From CAYGAM01 sp964347915 (GTDB taxonomy: Archaea > Thermoproteota > Nitrososphaeria > Nitrososphaerales > Nitrosopumilaceae), in assembly GCA_964347915.1 (NCBI GenBank), contig CAYGAM010000030.1:1-22152 (forward strand): 22,152 bases of DNA. Direction: 5' to 3'. Numbering within the stretch: position 1 is the first letter of the stretch; each line of letters starts with the position of its first letter. Made by a program: the position numbers and the translations under genes. The notes under the pieces were generated by a model. It saw only the letters and a list, made by a program, of their open reading frames with translations, searched no databases and had not been told where the DNA came from. Below are positions 1-6,435 of the stretch, piece after piece.

Positions 1-436
1 TTCCACTAGTTCCGTTGAGTAAAAAAGAATAACATCCCACACGCCGCATCTTTGGTCTCAAGGTGACTATTTTATTTAGTGAGGATGTTTTTTAACAAAC
101 GCCCCTACTGCTTCCTGCAAATTGTCCGGCCCAAAGACATGTGCTACTCATTGTTGCCGTACCAGTTACTGGTAGACATCTGTGCCTACATTTCCACTTT
201 GATGCGGCATTATTTTTAATCAGCAGTATCTTTGCGCATCCAATCTGCGCCTGACATTCATCCCATTTTCCATTTGCCTGATTTTTTCATCATCCATGTA
301 CCGGAAACGCGTTCGCTATTTCTCCACCAGCAATTCTCATTCTAACCGGCACGCTGTTTTGCAGTCCATGAGCACGCTGCTTGCAGATTCATGGAAGATG
401 TCAAGAGTTTTATTGTTCGCACAAGACAGCGCATAA
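1..436. other. Intergenic stretch, no convincing gene
   Basis: I see no credible protein gene, tRNA or repeat array here. Stops are frequent in all frames. The only mildly protein-like piece is a 25-codon reading frame on the minus strand (297 down to 220) beginning MDDEKIRQMENG, which lacks an obvious promoter and could be a remnant or chance. The right end holds the promoter of the histidine kinase. Confidence 0.5.
407..414 (+). promoter_or_regulatory. TATA-like box of the histidine kinase gene
   Basis: GTTTTATT is centred about 26 nt upstream of the ATG at 437. That is the archaeal TATA-to-start distance, so the transcript would begin at or next to the start codon (leaderless). Inference from spacing only. 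Confidence 0.4.
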
Positions 437-1741
437 ATGAAGTTTACCCACAAGATCACTGCCATCGTAACAGCGCAGATCATTTTAATCATTGCAAGCT
501 TTCTGATCATAGTGCACTCCGAGTCGCAGATAAACCTTGCCGGAAACGCCGTAAACATCGCCGGAAAGAACAGGGCAATGACCAGCATGGTTCAGGCCGA
601 GCTTAACCGCATGATGCTGTTCGATGGAGATCCTGGACTGACGCATGACGGCGGGGATGCCAGGCTCATCGCCGCGCTTGAGAATCTTGAGAACAACATT
701 CTCTTTCTAAAGGACGGCGGTACGATTTCCGGCATAGAGATAGCCCCGCTGCATCCACAGTTTGGCGCAGACTGGGACAAAATATGGAACAAATTCAGCC
801 AGTATCGGGACATGGTATTGAACATTTCATCCAGACAGGACCAAATCGCGCTTAACGAAGCTGGAATCGCAGACGTAGAGCGCACCGGCAATGAGCTGGT
901 GAATCTGTCAGACATTCTGACAAGAAAGCTTGGAGAAGACATAGACAAGCTCTCCTCGGACCTCGTATTGTTGCAGACAGTTCTTGGCACGATCAATGTG
1001 GCCACGCATATTGCCATGATCTCCCTCGTCTGGAGGATGTTTAACAGGTACGCAGAGGGGAGGATAAAGGAGGAAAGGTTTGCGGCGGTGGGCAAGTTTG
1101 CTTCCATGGTGGCGCACGACATGAGAAACCCGCTTGGAACGATTGCCAACTCTGTTGAGTTGATCAAGAGCCAGTATGGAGGCAGTTCTGCGGCGGACGC
1201 GGCAATCGACATGATAAGCCGCTCCGTGGGCAGAATGTCGCATCAGATCGACGGGGTTCTCAATCATGTCCGCAGCGCCCCGCTCATCCTGGAGGACAGA
1301 TCAATTCGGGAGATGCTCAAAGGATCGCTTGGCGCCATGGCCGCCATTCCGCAAGACATCAGCGTGAGCCTCCCGAAAAGCGATGCAGTAATCCAATGCG
1401 ATCCTGCAAAGATAGAGTTTGTCTTTGCAAACCTGCTGCTGAATGCAGTTCAGGCAATCGGCGGCGAAGCCAGCAGAGAAAAGTCCGGAAGCATAACAGT
1501 AAGGCTTGCCGAAGACGATGGCGCGGTGACGCTGGAGTTTGAAAACTCCGGACCTCCCATACCTGAGGAGAATCTGCGGCGCGTATTTGAGCCGATGTTT
1601 ACTACAAAGATGCAGGGTACAGGATTAGGCCTTGCCAGCTGCCGCAGCGTTGTGGAGCAGCATGGAGGGAGCATAACCGCAAGCAGCGATCCAGTCACGT
1701 TCGCCGTCCGCCTCCCGAAAACGCAGGAGCAAAACAGGTAA
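437..1741 (+). CDS. Membrane sensor histidine kinase with PilJ/NarX-like sensor region
   Basis: 434 aa. A first membrane segment lies at about 8-27 and a second at about 177-201, enclosing a roughly 150-residue extracytoplasmic region. Just after the first helix, NLAGNAVNIAGKNRAM (33-48) resembles the NxAGxxRM signature of PilJ/NarX-type helical sensor domains. The kinase core follows: a HisKA helix with phospho-acceptor His227 in MVAHDMRNPL, an N-box NLLLNAVQAI (332-341), a G1-like ENSGPPI (369-375, Asn where many kinases have Asp) and a G2 box GTGLGL (394-399). It should autophosphorylate on His227 and pass phosphate to the receiver encoded 6 nt downstream. The ATG at 437 is preceded at leaderless distance by a TATA-like box. 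The signal sensed is unknown; PilJ/NarX domains in other systems bind small anions or act as helical signal relays. Confidence 0.9.
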   Translation: MKFTHKITAIVTAQIILIIASFLIIVHSESQINLAGNAVNIAGKNRAMTSMVQAELNRMMLFDGDPGLTHDGGDARLIAALENLENNILFLKDGGTISGIEIAPLHPQFGADWDKIWNKFSQYRDMVLNISSRQDQIALNEAGIADVERTGNELVNLSDILTRKLGEDIDKLSSDLVLLQTVLGTINVATHIAMISLVWRMFNRYAEGRIKEERFAAVGKFASMVAHDMRNPLGTIANSVELIKSQYGGSSAADAAIDMISRSVGRMSHQIDGVLNHVRSAPLILEDRSIREMLKGSLGAMAAIPQDISVSLPKSDAVIQCDPAKIEFVFANLLLNAVQAIGGEASREKSGSITVRLAEDDGAVTLEFENSGPPIPEENLRRVFEPMFTTKMQGTGLGLASCRSVVEQHGGSITASSDPVTFAVRLPKTQEQNR

Positions 1742-1747
1742 TCTGCA

Positions 1748-2116
1748 ATGCAGGCTCCCAAAAAGATCCTGATCGTGGACGACGACTATGACTTTTTAGA
1801 GTCGCTCCAGCTGCTGCTGATGGACGACGGACACGATACCATTGCTGCATCAAACGGCACTGACGCTGTGCAAAAATACGCCGAGTTTATGCCTGATATT
1901 GTGCTGCTTGACTTTCAGATGCCCGGCATTAACGGCTATGAAACGCTTCTGCGCATAATGGAGCAGGACGCGCAAGCCAGGATCGTCTTCACTTCCGCTT
2001 ATGCAATAGACAATGAGCAGTACAGGGACGCAAAAGCCCGATCTCTTGCCGGGATGCTGAACAAGCCCATCAGACTGGCAGATCTGCAAAAGACGATCAA
2101 AAAGCATGCAAAGTAG
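1748..2116 (+). CDS. Stand-alone CheY-like response regulator receiver
   Basis: 122 aa, a receiver domain and nothing else. The acidic pocket is Asp11-Asp12-Asp13, the phospho-acceptor is Asp55 (in LLDFQMPG), the conserved Thr/Ser is Thr82 and the conserved Lys is Lys106 (NKPIRL). It starts 6 nt after the kinase stop, so the two are almost certainly co-transcribed and form a cognate pair. There is no DNA-binding or enzymatic output domain, so output must run through a partner protein. The convergent winged-helix-like gene next door is a candidate partner by position only. Confidence 0.93.
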   Translation: MQAPKKILIVDDDYDFLESLQLLLMDDGHDTIAASNGTDAVQKYAEFMPDIVLLDFQMPGINGYETLLRIMEQDAQARIVFTSAYAIDNEQYRDAKARSLAGMLNKPIRLADLQKTIKKHAK

Positions 2117-2126
2117 CGGGCCGGCG

Positions 2127-3026
2127 TCAGCACTGCCTGCTGCGTCCTGAAAAAGCGCGCATGCCGTGCCGCATGACGCGCAGCCTCTCCGCATAATGAT
2201 CTGCGGCGCGGCGCAAGAATGCCGCGTACCAGCCGTGCGACTCTTCGTCTGCATCAAGCATCTCTTTGGTCTTTTCTGCTCGACTGCCTGTCTTTCCTGC
2301 ATGCGCGCCTCCAGGATCTGCATACAGCAGAAAAGTGTAAAACCAGTACGAGATCTGTTCTGCAAGATCCGGCTCACGGATGGATTCATAGTTTCTGCTG
2401 TATCTTACATGCATGAACGCCATGATCTCGTAGAGCGGGATTCTTTTCCGGTCGGTCACTGCCGCTTCGACCATGCGCGGGCTGTCAAGCAGCAGGCCCC
2501 TTGACAGGATTCGCAGCGGCTTGTATGCCTCATCACCCAGAATGGATTTGAGGTCAGCCCATCTGCCAAATATCTTCGGCAGTACGCCTGCATACAAGGC
2601 CGCCATAGAATCTGTCTCATCATCAGACGGCCTTAGCGCGTCCATGCAGTACAGAACCCCGTGCAGCGATAGCCTGTACCTGCTGTACGCATTCTTCCCT
2701 TTTTCCCTGACTACCAGGCCAAGGTCAAGCAAGCCGGCAAAGCGCCTCTTTGTGTCGTATCTGCCAAGAAACAGCCGCCTGTACTGCTTCTCCTTTGCAC
2801 GGATCAGCCCAGCATCGCTGGTCCGGAGGCTGATCTTTGCAATCTCCCATGTCGTACACGCGCCGTTGAGGAACAGAATCTTTAGGATTCGCTGCACGTT
2901 TTCCTGATGGCTTGTCTTGGCGCCGGATGAGCCTCCGTACATCCTGCAGGCAGCCGGCCTGACATAATGCTTGTAGGACATCAGGTTTCCATAATGCGTC
3001 TCCGATCCTGCATCTGACAAAGGCAC
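2127..3026 (-). CDS. Winged-helix-like DNA-binding protein, function unknown
   Basis: 299 aa from a GTG at 3026; an ATG at 2981 would give 284 aa. I do not recognise a named family. Residues about 40-125 (ILKILFLNGACTTWEIAKIS, then YRRLFLGRYDTKRRFAGLLDLGLV and KGKNAYSRYRLSLHG) look like a winged helix: helix, turn, recognition helix and a wing ending in a YRLSLHG strand. The rest is helical and unassigned. The GTG start lies as far (25.5 nt) from the centre of the palindromic TATA box at 3048-3055 as the ATG of the divergent secreted gene, which favours the longer form. Its stop faces the receiver gene with 10 nt between them. Probably a transcription regulator; target unknown. Confidence 0.75.
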   Translation of the reverse strand: MPLSDAGSETHYGNLMSYKHYVRPAACRMYGGSSGAKTSHQENVQRILKILFLNGACTTWEIAKISLRTSDAGLIRAKEKQYRRLFLGRYDTKRRFAGLLDLGLVVREKGKNAYSRYRLSLHGVLYCMDALRPSDDETDSMAALYAGVLPKIFGRWADLKSILGDEAYKPLRILSRGLLLDSPRMVEAAVTDRKRIPLYEIMAFMHVRYSRNYESIREPDLAEQISYWFYTFLLYADPGGAHAGKTGSRAEKTKEMLDADEESHGWYAAFLRRAADHYAERLRVMRHGMRAFSGRSRQC

Positions 3027-3148
3027 TCCAGAATTGGATATATCTGCTTATATAACGGTAACGCATAGAATCTGCAATGAATATGAAGGACGCAAAAACG
3101 GTTCTTTTTGCATCTTTGATTGTTGCAATCATGCTCCCGCTTAGAGGC
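3015..3148 (+). repeat. Promoter plus signal-peptide cassette, copy 1
   Basis: The 62 bp before the ATG at 3077 align without gaps to the 62 bp before the ATG at 4893 (about 47 of 62 identical by eye). Both copies begin with TGACAAAGGC and both carry a TATA box followed by ACGCATAG. Similarity continues through the first 24 codons (18 of 24 residues identical, core KDAKTVLFASL) and then stops. The repeated unit is thus promoter plus export signal, joined to unrelated mature proteins. Confidence 0.8.
3048..3055. promoter_or_regulatory. Palindromic TATA box between divergent leaderless genes
   Basis: TTATATAA is its own reverse complement. Its centre (3051.5) is 25.5 nt from the ATG at 3077 on the plus strand and 25.5 nt from the GTG at 3026 on the minus strand. 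One TBP site could therefore serve two leaderless transcripts. Which direction dominates depends on the BRE and cannot be judged here. Confidence 0.5.
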
Positions 3149-3952
3149 ATGGATCTTGTGAAAGGAAATCAAGACGGCCTAGACCAAAAAGATCTTGACG
3201 ACAGGTTTGCAGTAATATCTGAAATTTACAGCAATGAAAAATTAGACAGCCTAAAGGAAATAATTTCTAAATCTGGAATAACCAAAGAATTCAATGCAGT
3301 GAGCAACGGACTAATTGTTGAAGATGAATTCAATGTTGAGCAATTAAGCGACAATAAATACAAAATCGTAAGCACTGTTAAAGTGCTTGAAGAAAATAAT
3401 GAAAAAGCTAAAACTTCAGTGACATACTTTGTCACCGAAAACGAAGACGGTTCGCTGCATGTCCATGTGCCGGATGCCCGGCCTTCCGAGCAATCCGCGC
3501 TGGAAAACCACAATGGATTGGAGTTTGTTGTCAGGGCGGAACAGCCAGCAATGTTCCCAACTGCAGATGCAACTTCTGGCACTAAGAAATTTACGATGGA
3601 AGTGGAAAGAACAATCAACAACAATTTTGTTGACGGCAGCGATTCGTTCACTCAAAACTGTGGAATGCTGCCTTCCACTGGCGCATCCATGTATGCAGCT
3701 GCAGACGCTAGCGCAATAGGATATTATTGGAGATCAATGAACGCAAATATGCTCAACGCACTCATTTACATGGATTGGTGCATTTGGAGAAATGTATATG
3801 CAGGCACAGAATTCGAAATGGGCGGCAGCAGCTACAATGACAAGCGCTGGATGGGATTTATACCATCTCCTGGGTGGGGGTCGACTGGCGGACTGCAGTT
3901 TCCTTGGGACGACCTTCATTTTAGGACAAACGTTTATTACTATGAGATATGA
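3077..3952 (+). CDS. Secreted protein of unknown function
   Basis: 291 aa. The N-terminus MNMKDAKTVLFASL (1-14) followed by a hydrophobic stretch to about residue 22 is an export signal shared with the metalloprotease at 4893. I do not recognise the mature protein. Residues about 40-130 are charged and look alpha/beta (NEKLDSLKEI, then KYKIVSTVKVLEEN and VTYFVTENEDGSLHVHV). After a Pro-rich hinge, the C-terminal half is rich in aromatics, Gly and Asn (GYYWRSMNAN, WMGFIPSPGWGS) with two Cys (about 195 and 236) that could form a disulfide outside the cell. Codons in the N-terminal half are AT-richer than in neighbouring housekeeping genes, which hints at an accessory origin. It overlaps the next gene by 4 nt (ATGA), so the two are probably translated together. 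Confidence 0.8.
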   Translation: MNMKDAKTVLFASLIVAIMLPLRGMDLVKGNQDGLDQKDLDDRFAVISEIYSNEKLDSLKEIISKSGITKEFNAVSNGLIVEDEFNVEQLSDNKYKIVSTVKVLEENNEKAKTSVTYFVTENEDGSLHVHVPDARPSEQSALENHNGLEFVVRAEQPAMFPTADATSGTKKFTMEVERTINNNFVDGSDSFTQNCGMLPSTGASMYAAADASAIGYYWRSMNANMLNALIYMDWCIWRNVYAGTEFEMGGSSYNDKRWMGFIPSPGWGSTGGLQFPWDDLHFRTNVYYYEI

Positions 3953-4326
3953 TTGACATGGCTTTTCCTAAATTGAATAAAAAAGATGTGCTGATAATTG
4001 CCGGATTTGTGGTTTTAACGGGACTGCTGATTCAATCATTGAGCACTAATGCAGAAATGTTGAACGATTCTGTGGTTACCGGGGCCATAACGAACCTGGT
4101 TATTAGTCACTTGTCCATTAAAAATTATGAAAATACTGGAGAGCCATATGATTTTGTTGGACTGGTTGCTGAATACAAAAGCGCTTATTGCAATGTGATT
4201 GAGGGAACTTGGAATGAACAGACTGAAGAATGCCTGGGAGCCTCTGAAAAATACTGCAGACTAATAGGCGGCAGCACAAATTTCACCGGCGAGCCTGGAA
4301 AGACAGGTCAATGCATTCTTGAATAA
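3949..4326 (+). CDS. Small membrane-anchored Cys-rich extracytoplasmic protein
   Basis: 125 aa from the ATG overlapping the previous stop; an ATG at 3958 (residue 4) is an alternative. One membrane segment at about 13-31 (DVLIIAGFVVLTGLLIQSL) makes it exported and anchored. The C-terminal 50 residues carry two related Cys units: YCNVIEGTWNEQTEEC and YCRLIGG followed by GKTGQC. The second resembles the start of the DUF333 pattern (ASxxYCxxxGG...G..GxC), but the usual C-terminal part of DUF333 is absent, so I treat this as weak. The Cys pairs suggest disulfides in the extracytoplasmic space. Co-transcription with the secreted protein upstream is likely; function unknown. Confidence 0.7.
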   Translation: MIDMAFPKLNKKDVLIIAGFVVLTGLLIQSLSTNAEMLNDSVVTGAITNLVISHLSIKNYENTGEPYDFVGLVAEYKSAYCNVIEGTWNEQTEECLGASEKYCRLIGGSTNFTGEPGKTGQCILE

Positions 4327-4410
4327 AAAGCGCGCGCTATGGAGCCTGCGCATTAATGACGGACAAATTCTATTTTCATATCCTGCGCCTGGGGCACATG
4401 ACACCATGCA

Positions 4411-4426
4411 AATTTATTCATAAATT
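4411..4426. promoter_or_regulatory. AT-rich perfect inverted repeat, possible promoter or operator
   Basis: AATTTAT and ATAAATT form perfect 7-nt arms around TC, in a GC-rich background. It lies about 24 nt before an ATG at 4442 that opens a 25-codon frame (MNRQCVRRDASE...) whose TGA overlaps the ATG of the broken gene at 4516 (ATGA). It may be the TATA region of that transcription unit or a regulator site. Confidence 0.35.
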
Positions 4427-4515
4427 GGCCGGGAGATCCAAATGAACCGCCAATGCGTGCGCAGAGATGCGTCAGAAGCGTTTTTGAAGCGAGGATTCGC
4501 TCTATTTTTTGAGCC

Positions 4516-4833
4516 ATGAGCAAAAAATGCACGGCCACCGCAGCTTGCCTGATTCTGTGCATAGCCTTGCTGACAGTCGTCTACGAACTGCAACTGCGCA
4601 AAAAAGACTGGCCAAACAACGAACACCAGCATGATGTTCTGCCAGGATGCGGCCTGCAAAGAATATGAGACGAGACCTTGTGGCAAAAGCCGGAAAACTG
4701 CAGGTGCACCGACGAGGCTCAAAAGACTTATGATCTCCTGCAAAGCCTGGACAGAGATCCTGAACGGACTGGCATCCCGCTTGACTTGGCCGAGTATCAA
4801 ATTTTTGTCGCGTGCATGACAACTGGCAACTGA
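4516..4833 (+). pseudogene. Broken exported Cys-rich protein gene with two compensating indels
   Basis: The frame from ATG 4516 opens with an export or anchor segment (MSKKCTATAACLILCIALL) and hits TGA at 4666. Beyond that stop the same frame continues as clearly protein-like sequence (QKPENCRCTDEAQKTYDLL ... VACMTTGN) to a TGA at 4831-4833. Between them, frame +2 reads CQDAACKEYE. Removing one A from the 6-A run at 4600-4605 and one copy of the tandem 5-bp repeat GAGAC-GAGAC (4667-4676) joins the three pieces into a single frame of about 103 codons with CQDAACKEYETLWQKPENC across the join. This looks like a recently inactivated gene, or two assembly errors. No family recognised. Its last codon begins copy 2 of the export cassette. 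Confidence 0.6.
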
Positions 4834-4964
4834 CAAAGGCGCACTGAATTTGGCTATGTCTGATTATATAGCGGCGACGCATAGCATATGCTATGGCTAT
4901 GAAAGACGCAAAAACTGTTCTTTTTGCTTCTCTAACTGCCGCAGCAATTCTTCCCTTACTGGGA
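4831..4964 (+). repeat. Promoter plus signal-peptide cassette, copy 2
   Basis: Second copy of the unit at 3015-3148, with the same start (TGACAAAGGC), the same 62-bp distance to the ATG and the same TATA placement (ATTATATAG at about 4863-4871, about 26 nt before ATG 4893). It drives the metalloprotease. Its first three bases are the stop codon of the broken upstream gene. Confidence 0.8.
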
Positions 4965-5477
4965 ATACAAAGCACATTCGCCGATCATGCATCTGACACC
5001 TCTACATGGCAGACAGATATGACATTTGATATTAATCCGTCACTGAATAACATTTCTCATCAAAGTTTCACGCCTGCAGCCAGTTTTGAGGACGCAGCTG
5101 ACGTATGGAATAATGTGTCTGGAAGTTGGTGGGACTTTACAAGAGACGATTCGGATGGTGACATTGATATCAAATCAAAATCATTTAGTTGGATTTCATC
5201 TGATCTTGCGCTCGCTACCTATATTGCTTCGGAGGGCACAATGGCATATGCCAAAATAGAATTCAACTCCAATAAGGACTTTAGAGATGTTAATGTCTCA
5301 CAGGGCTGGTGGTCGTATGATTTTGAGTCTGTGGCAATTCATGAAATTGGACATGTTGCAGGAATACACGAGCACACAGCAACATCAAGCTCCCCAATGG
5401 CAGAATATTTGGGAGTAAACGTAGTTGAGAGAACGCTCAACGACCATGACAAAGCAACGATGCGAGGCATGTATTAA
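4893..5477 (+). CDS. Secreted metzincin-like (matrixin-type) zinc metalloprotease
   Basis: 194 aa. The signal peptide is about 1-30 (MAMKDAKTVLFASL ... STFA), with cleavage likely near Ala30-Asp31. The mature protein of about 164 residues fits a minimal matrixin-like catalytic domain. The zinc helix is HEIGHVAGIHEH (150-161): His150, Glu151 as base, His154 and Gly157. A candidate Met-turn is Met169 in SSSPMAEY, close behind as in metzincins. Canonical metzincins read HExxHxxGxxH, which would put the third ligand at residue 160. Here 160 is Glu, flanked by His159 and His161. Either the loop carries one extra residue or the ligand set has changed. Role: extracellular peptide hydrolysis, substrate unknown. 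The leaderless start at ATG 4893 fits the TATA spacing. The next gene begins 1 nt after the stop. Confidence 0.85.
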   Translation: MAMKDAKTVLFASLTAAAILPLLGIQSTFADHASDTSTWQTDMTFDINPSLNNISHQSFTPAASFEDAADVWNNVSGSWWDFTRDDSDGDIDIKSKSFSWISSDLALATYIASEGTMAYAKIEFNSNKDFRDVNVSQGWWSYDFESVAIHEIGHVAGIHEHTATSSSPMAEYLGVNVVERTLNDHDKATMRGMY

Positions 5478-5478
5478 A

Positions 5479-6060
5479 ATGAATAAAGTTGCAATACCGG
5501 TCATAATCATTGCAATTGCAATACCTCTGCTTGTTGTCGGTCTAATGCCAGCCCCAGATGCTGATGAGATAGGAAAAGAGTTTGCAAGAAATCATCCAGG
5601 AGCTGTCATAGGCTTTCATGTCCTGGAAGAAGACATATCCGAGCAGGAAGAAGTCAGCAGGGCGCGAATAATCATAGAAGGAACCGTACAGGAAGCAAAG
5701 CCCTTTTGGAAAATAGACTCTGGCGACGAATACCCGTACATTCTCACAGAGTATACAGTCAAAGTCAATAATGTCATAAAAGGAAATGTGCTGGCAAACC
5801 AGACCATTGCTGTTTTAATGAGAGGAGGCACGCTGGACGGAATAACAGCACATGCAGAATCTGTTGATATAGGATTAGGCGACAGCGTGATTATGCTGCT
5901 TGGACAGGATGCAAGTTCCATATGGAGCAACTCGTATTTCCCAATATCTGCAACAAAGTCCACATACGTTTTAGACGGCGAGCAGGCAAAAAACAAAATA
6001 GAGTCTAGAAGCATGGATGAAACCGCACTCAAGGAAAAATTAGCGCGATTATCGGGCTGA
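5479..6060 (+). CDS. Membrane-anchored extracytoplasmic protein, likely partner of the metalloprotease
   Basis: 193 aa from the ATG at 5479, which follows the protease stop by 1 nt. A longer in-frame start at 5425 would run inside the protease gene and is unlikely. One N-terminal membrane segment (about 4-22, VAIPVIIIAIAIPLLVVGL) is followed by an outside domain of about 170 residues. The centre (ILTEYTVKVNNVIKGN, then TIAVLMRGGTLDG and IGLGDSVIMLL) has the look of an all-beta domain of the 'v.V..viKG....i.V...GG...G' type, which I recall next to matrixin-like proteases in bacteria; that recollection is not checked. The 1-nt spacing implies a shared transcript. It could be an inhibitor, chaperone, substrate receptor or anchor for the protease; the sequence does not decide. 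Confidence 0.75.
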   Translation: MNKVAIPVIIIAIAIPLLVVGLMPAPDADEIGKEFARNHPGAVIGFHVLEEDISEQEEVSRARIIIEGTVQEAKPFWKIDSGDEYPYILTEYTVKVNNVIKGNVLANQTIAVLMRGGTLDGITAHAESVDIGLGDSVIMLLGQDASSIWSNSYFPISATKSTYVLDGEQAKNKIESRSMDETALKEKLARLSG

Positions 6061-6435
6061 TTCTTTCTTTGCTGTGAACAGCTTAGCAAAACGCAAATTT
6101 CCTCTTGCGGCGGCAGCATTGCCCGGCTCTTGTAGGCGCATTGCCCTGTCGGCTCTCAAAATGCATGAAACAATCAGAGCGCGTGCGCAGATTCAGATTT
6201 GATTCGCGCCCGGCATGCGGACCGATGAGACGCCTTTGCGCCTGCATGCTGTACCGGCTATTGCATGCGTTGTCACGAAAAAGGAACGATATGCGCGCGT
6301 ACTTTCGCTTTGGCGCGGCATTATTTTAGCCTGGAGCATGGTCAAAATACCGCGAACCTGGGCGCATGCGACGCACGCTTTTGCCGCAGGCAGCCAGTAA
6401 ACGCTTTTTAGCCCCGCCAAATCACTCATTATACA
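6061..6435. other. Intergenic stretch before the APS kinase gene
   Basis: About 375 nt with no gene I can support. Short frames on both strands have compositions typical of chance reading (rich in Arg, Cys, His, Ala). Base composition is GC-rich with many GCATGC/GCGC words, unlike the AT-richer islet to the left. A T-rich CTTTTTAG at about 6404-6411 lies about 28 nt before ATG 6436 and may be the APS kinase promoter. Confidence 0.45.

Noticed and set aside
220..297. 25-codon minus-strand frame starting MDDEKIRQMENG
   Set aside because: The composition is protein-like, but it is very short with no promoter or ribosome site. Kept only as a possible remnant.
4666..4668. In-frame TGA as a selenocysteine codon in the Cys-rich exported gene
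   Set aside because: The 5-bp tandem repeat next to it explains the disruption better, the repaired frame bypasses this TGA, and no SECIS-like element or selenocysteine machinery is seen.
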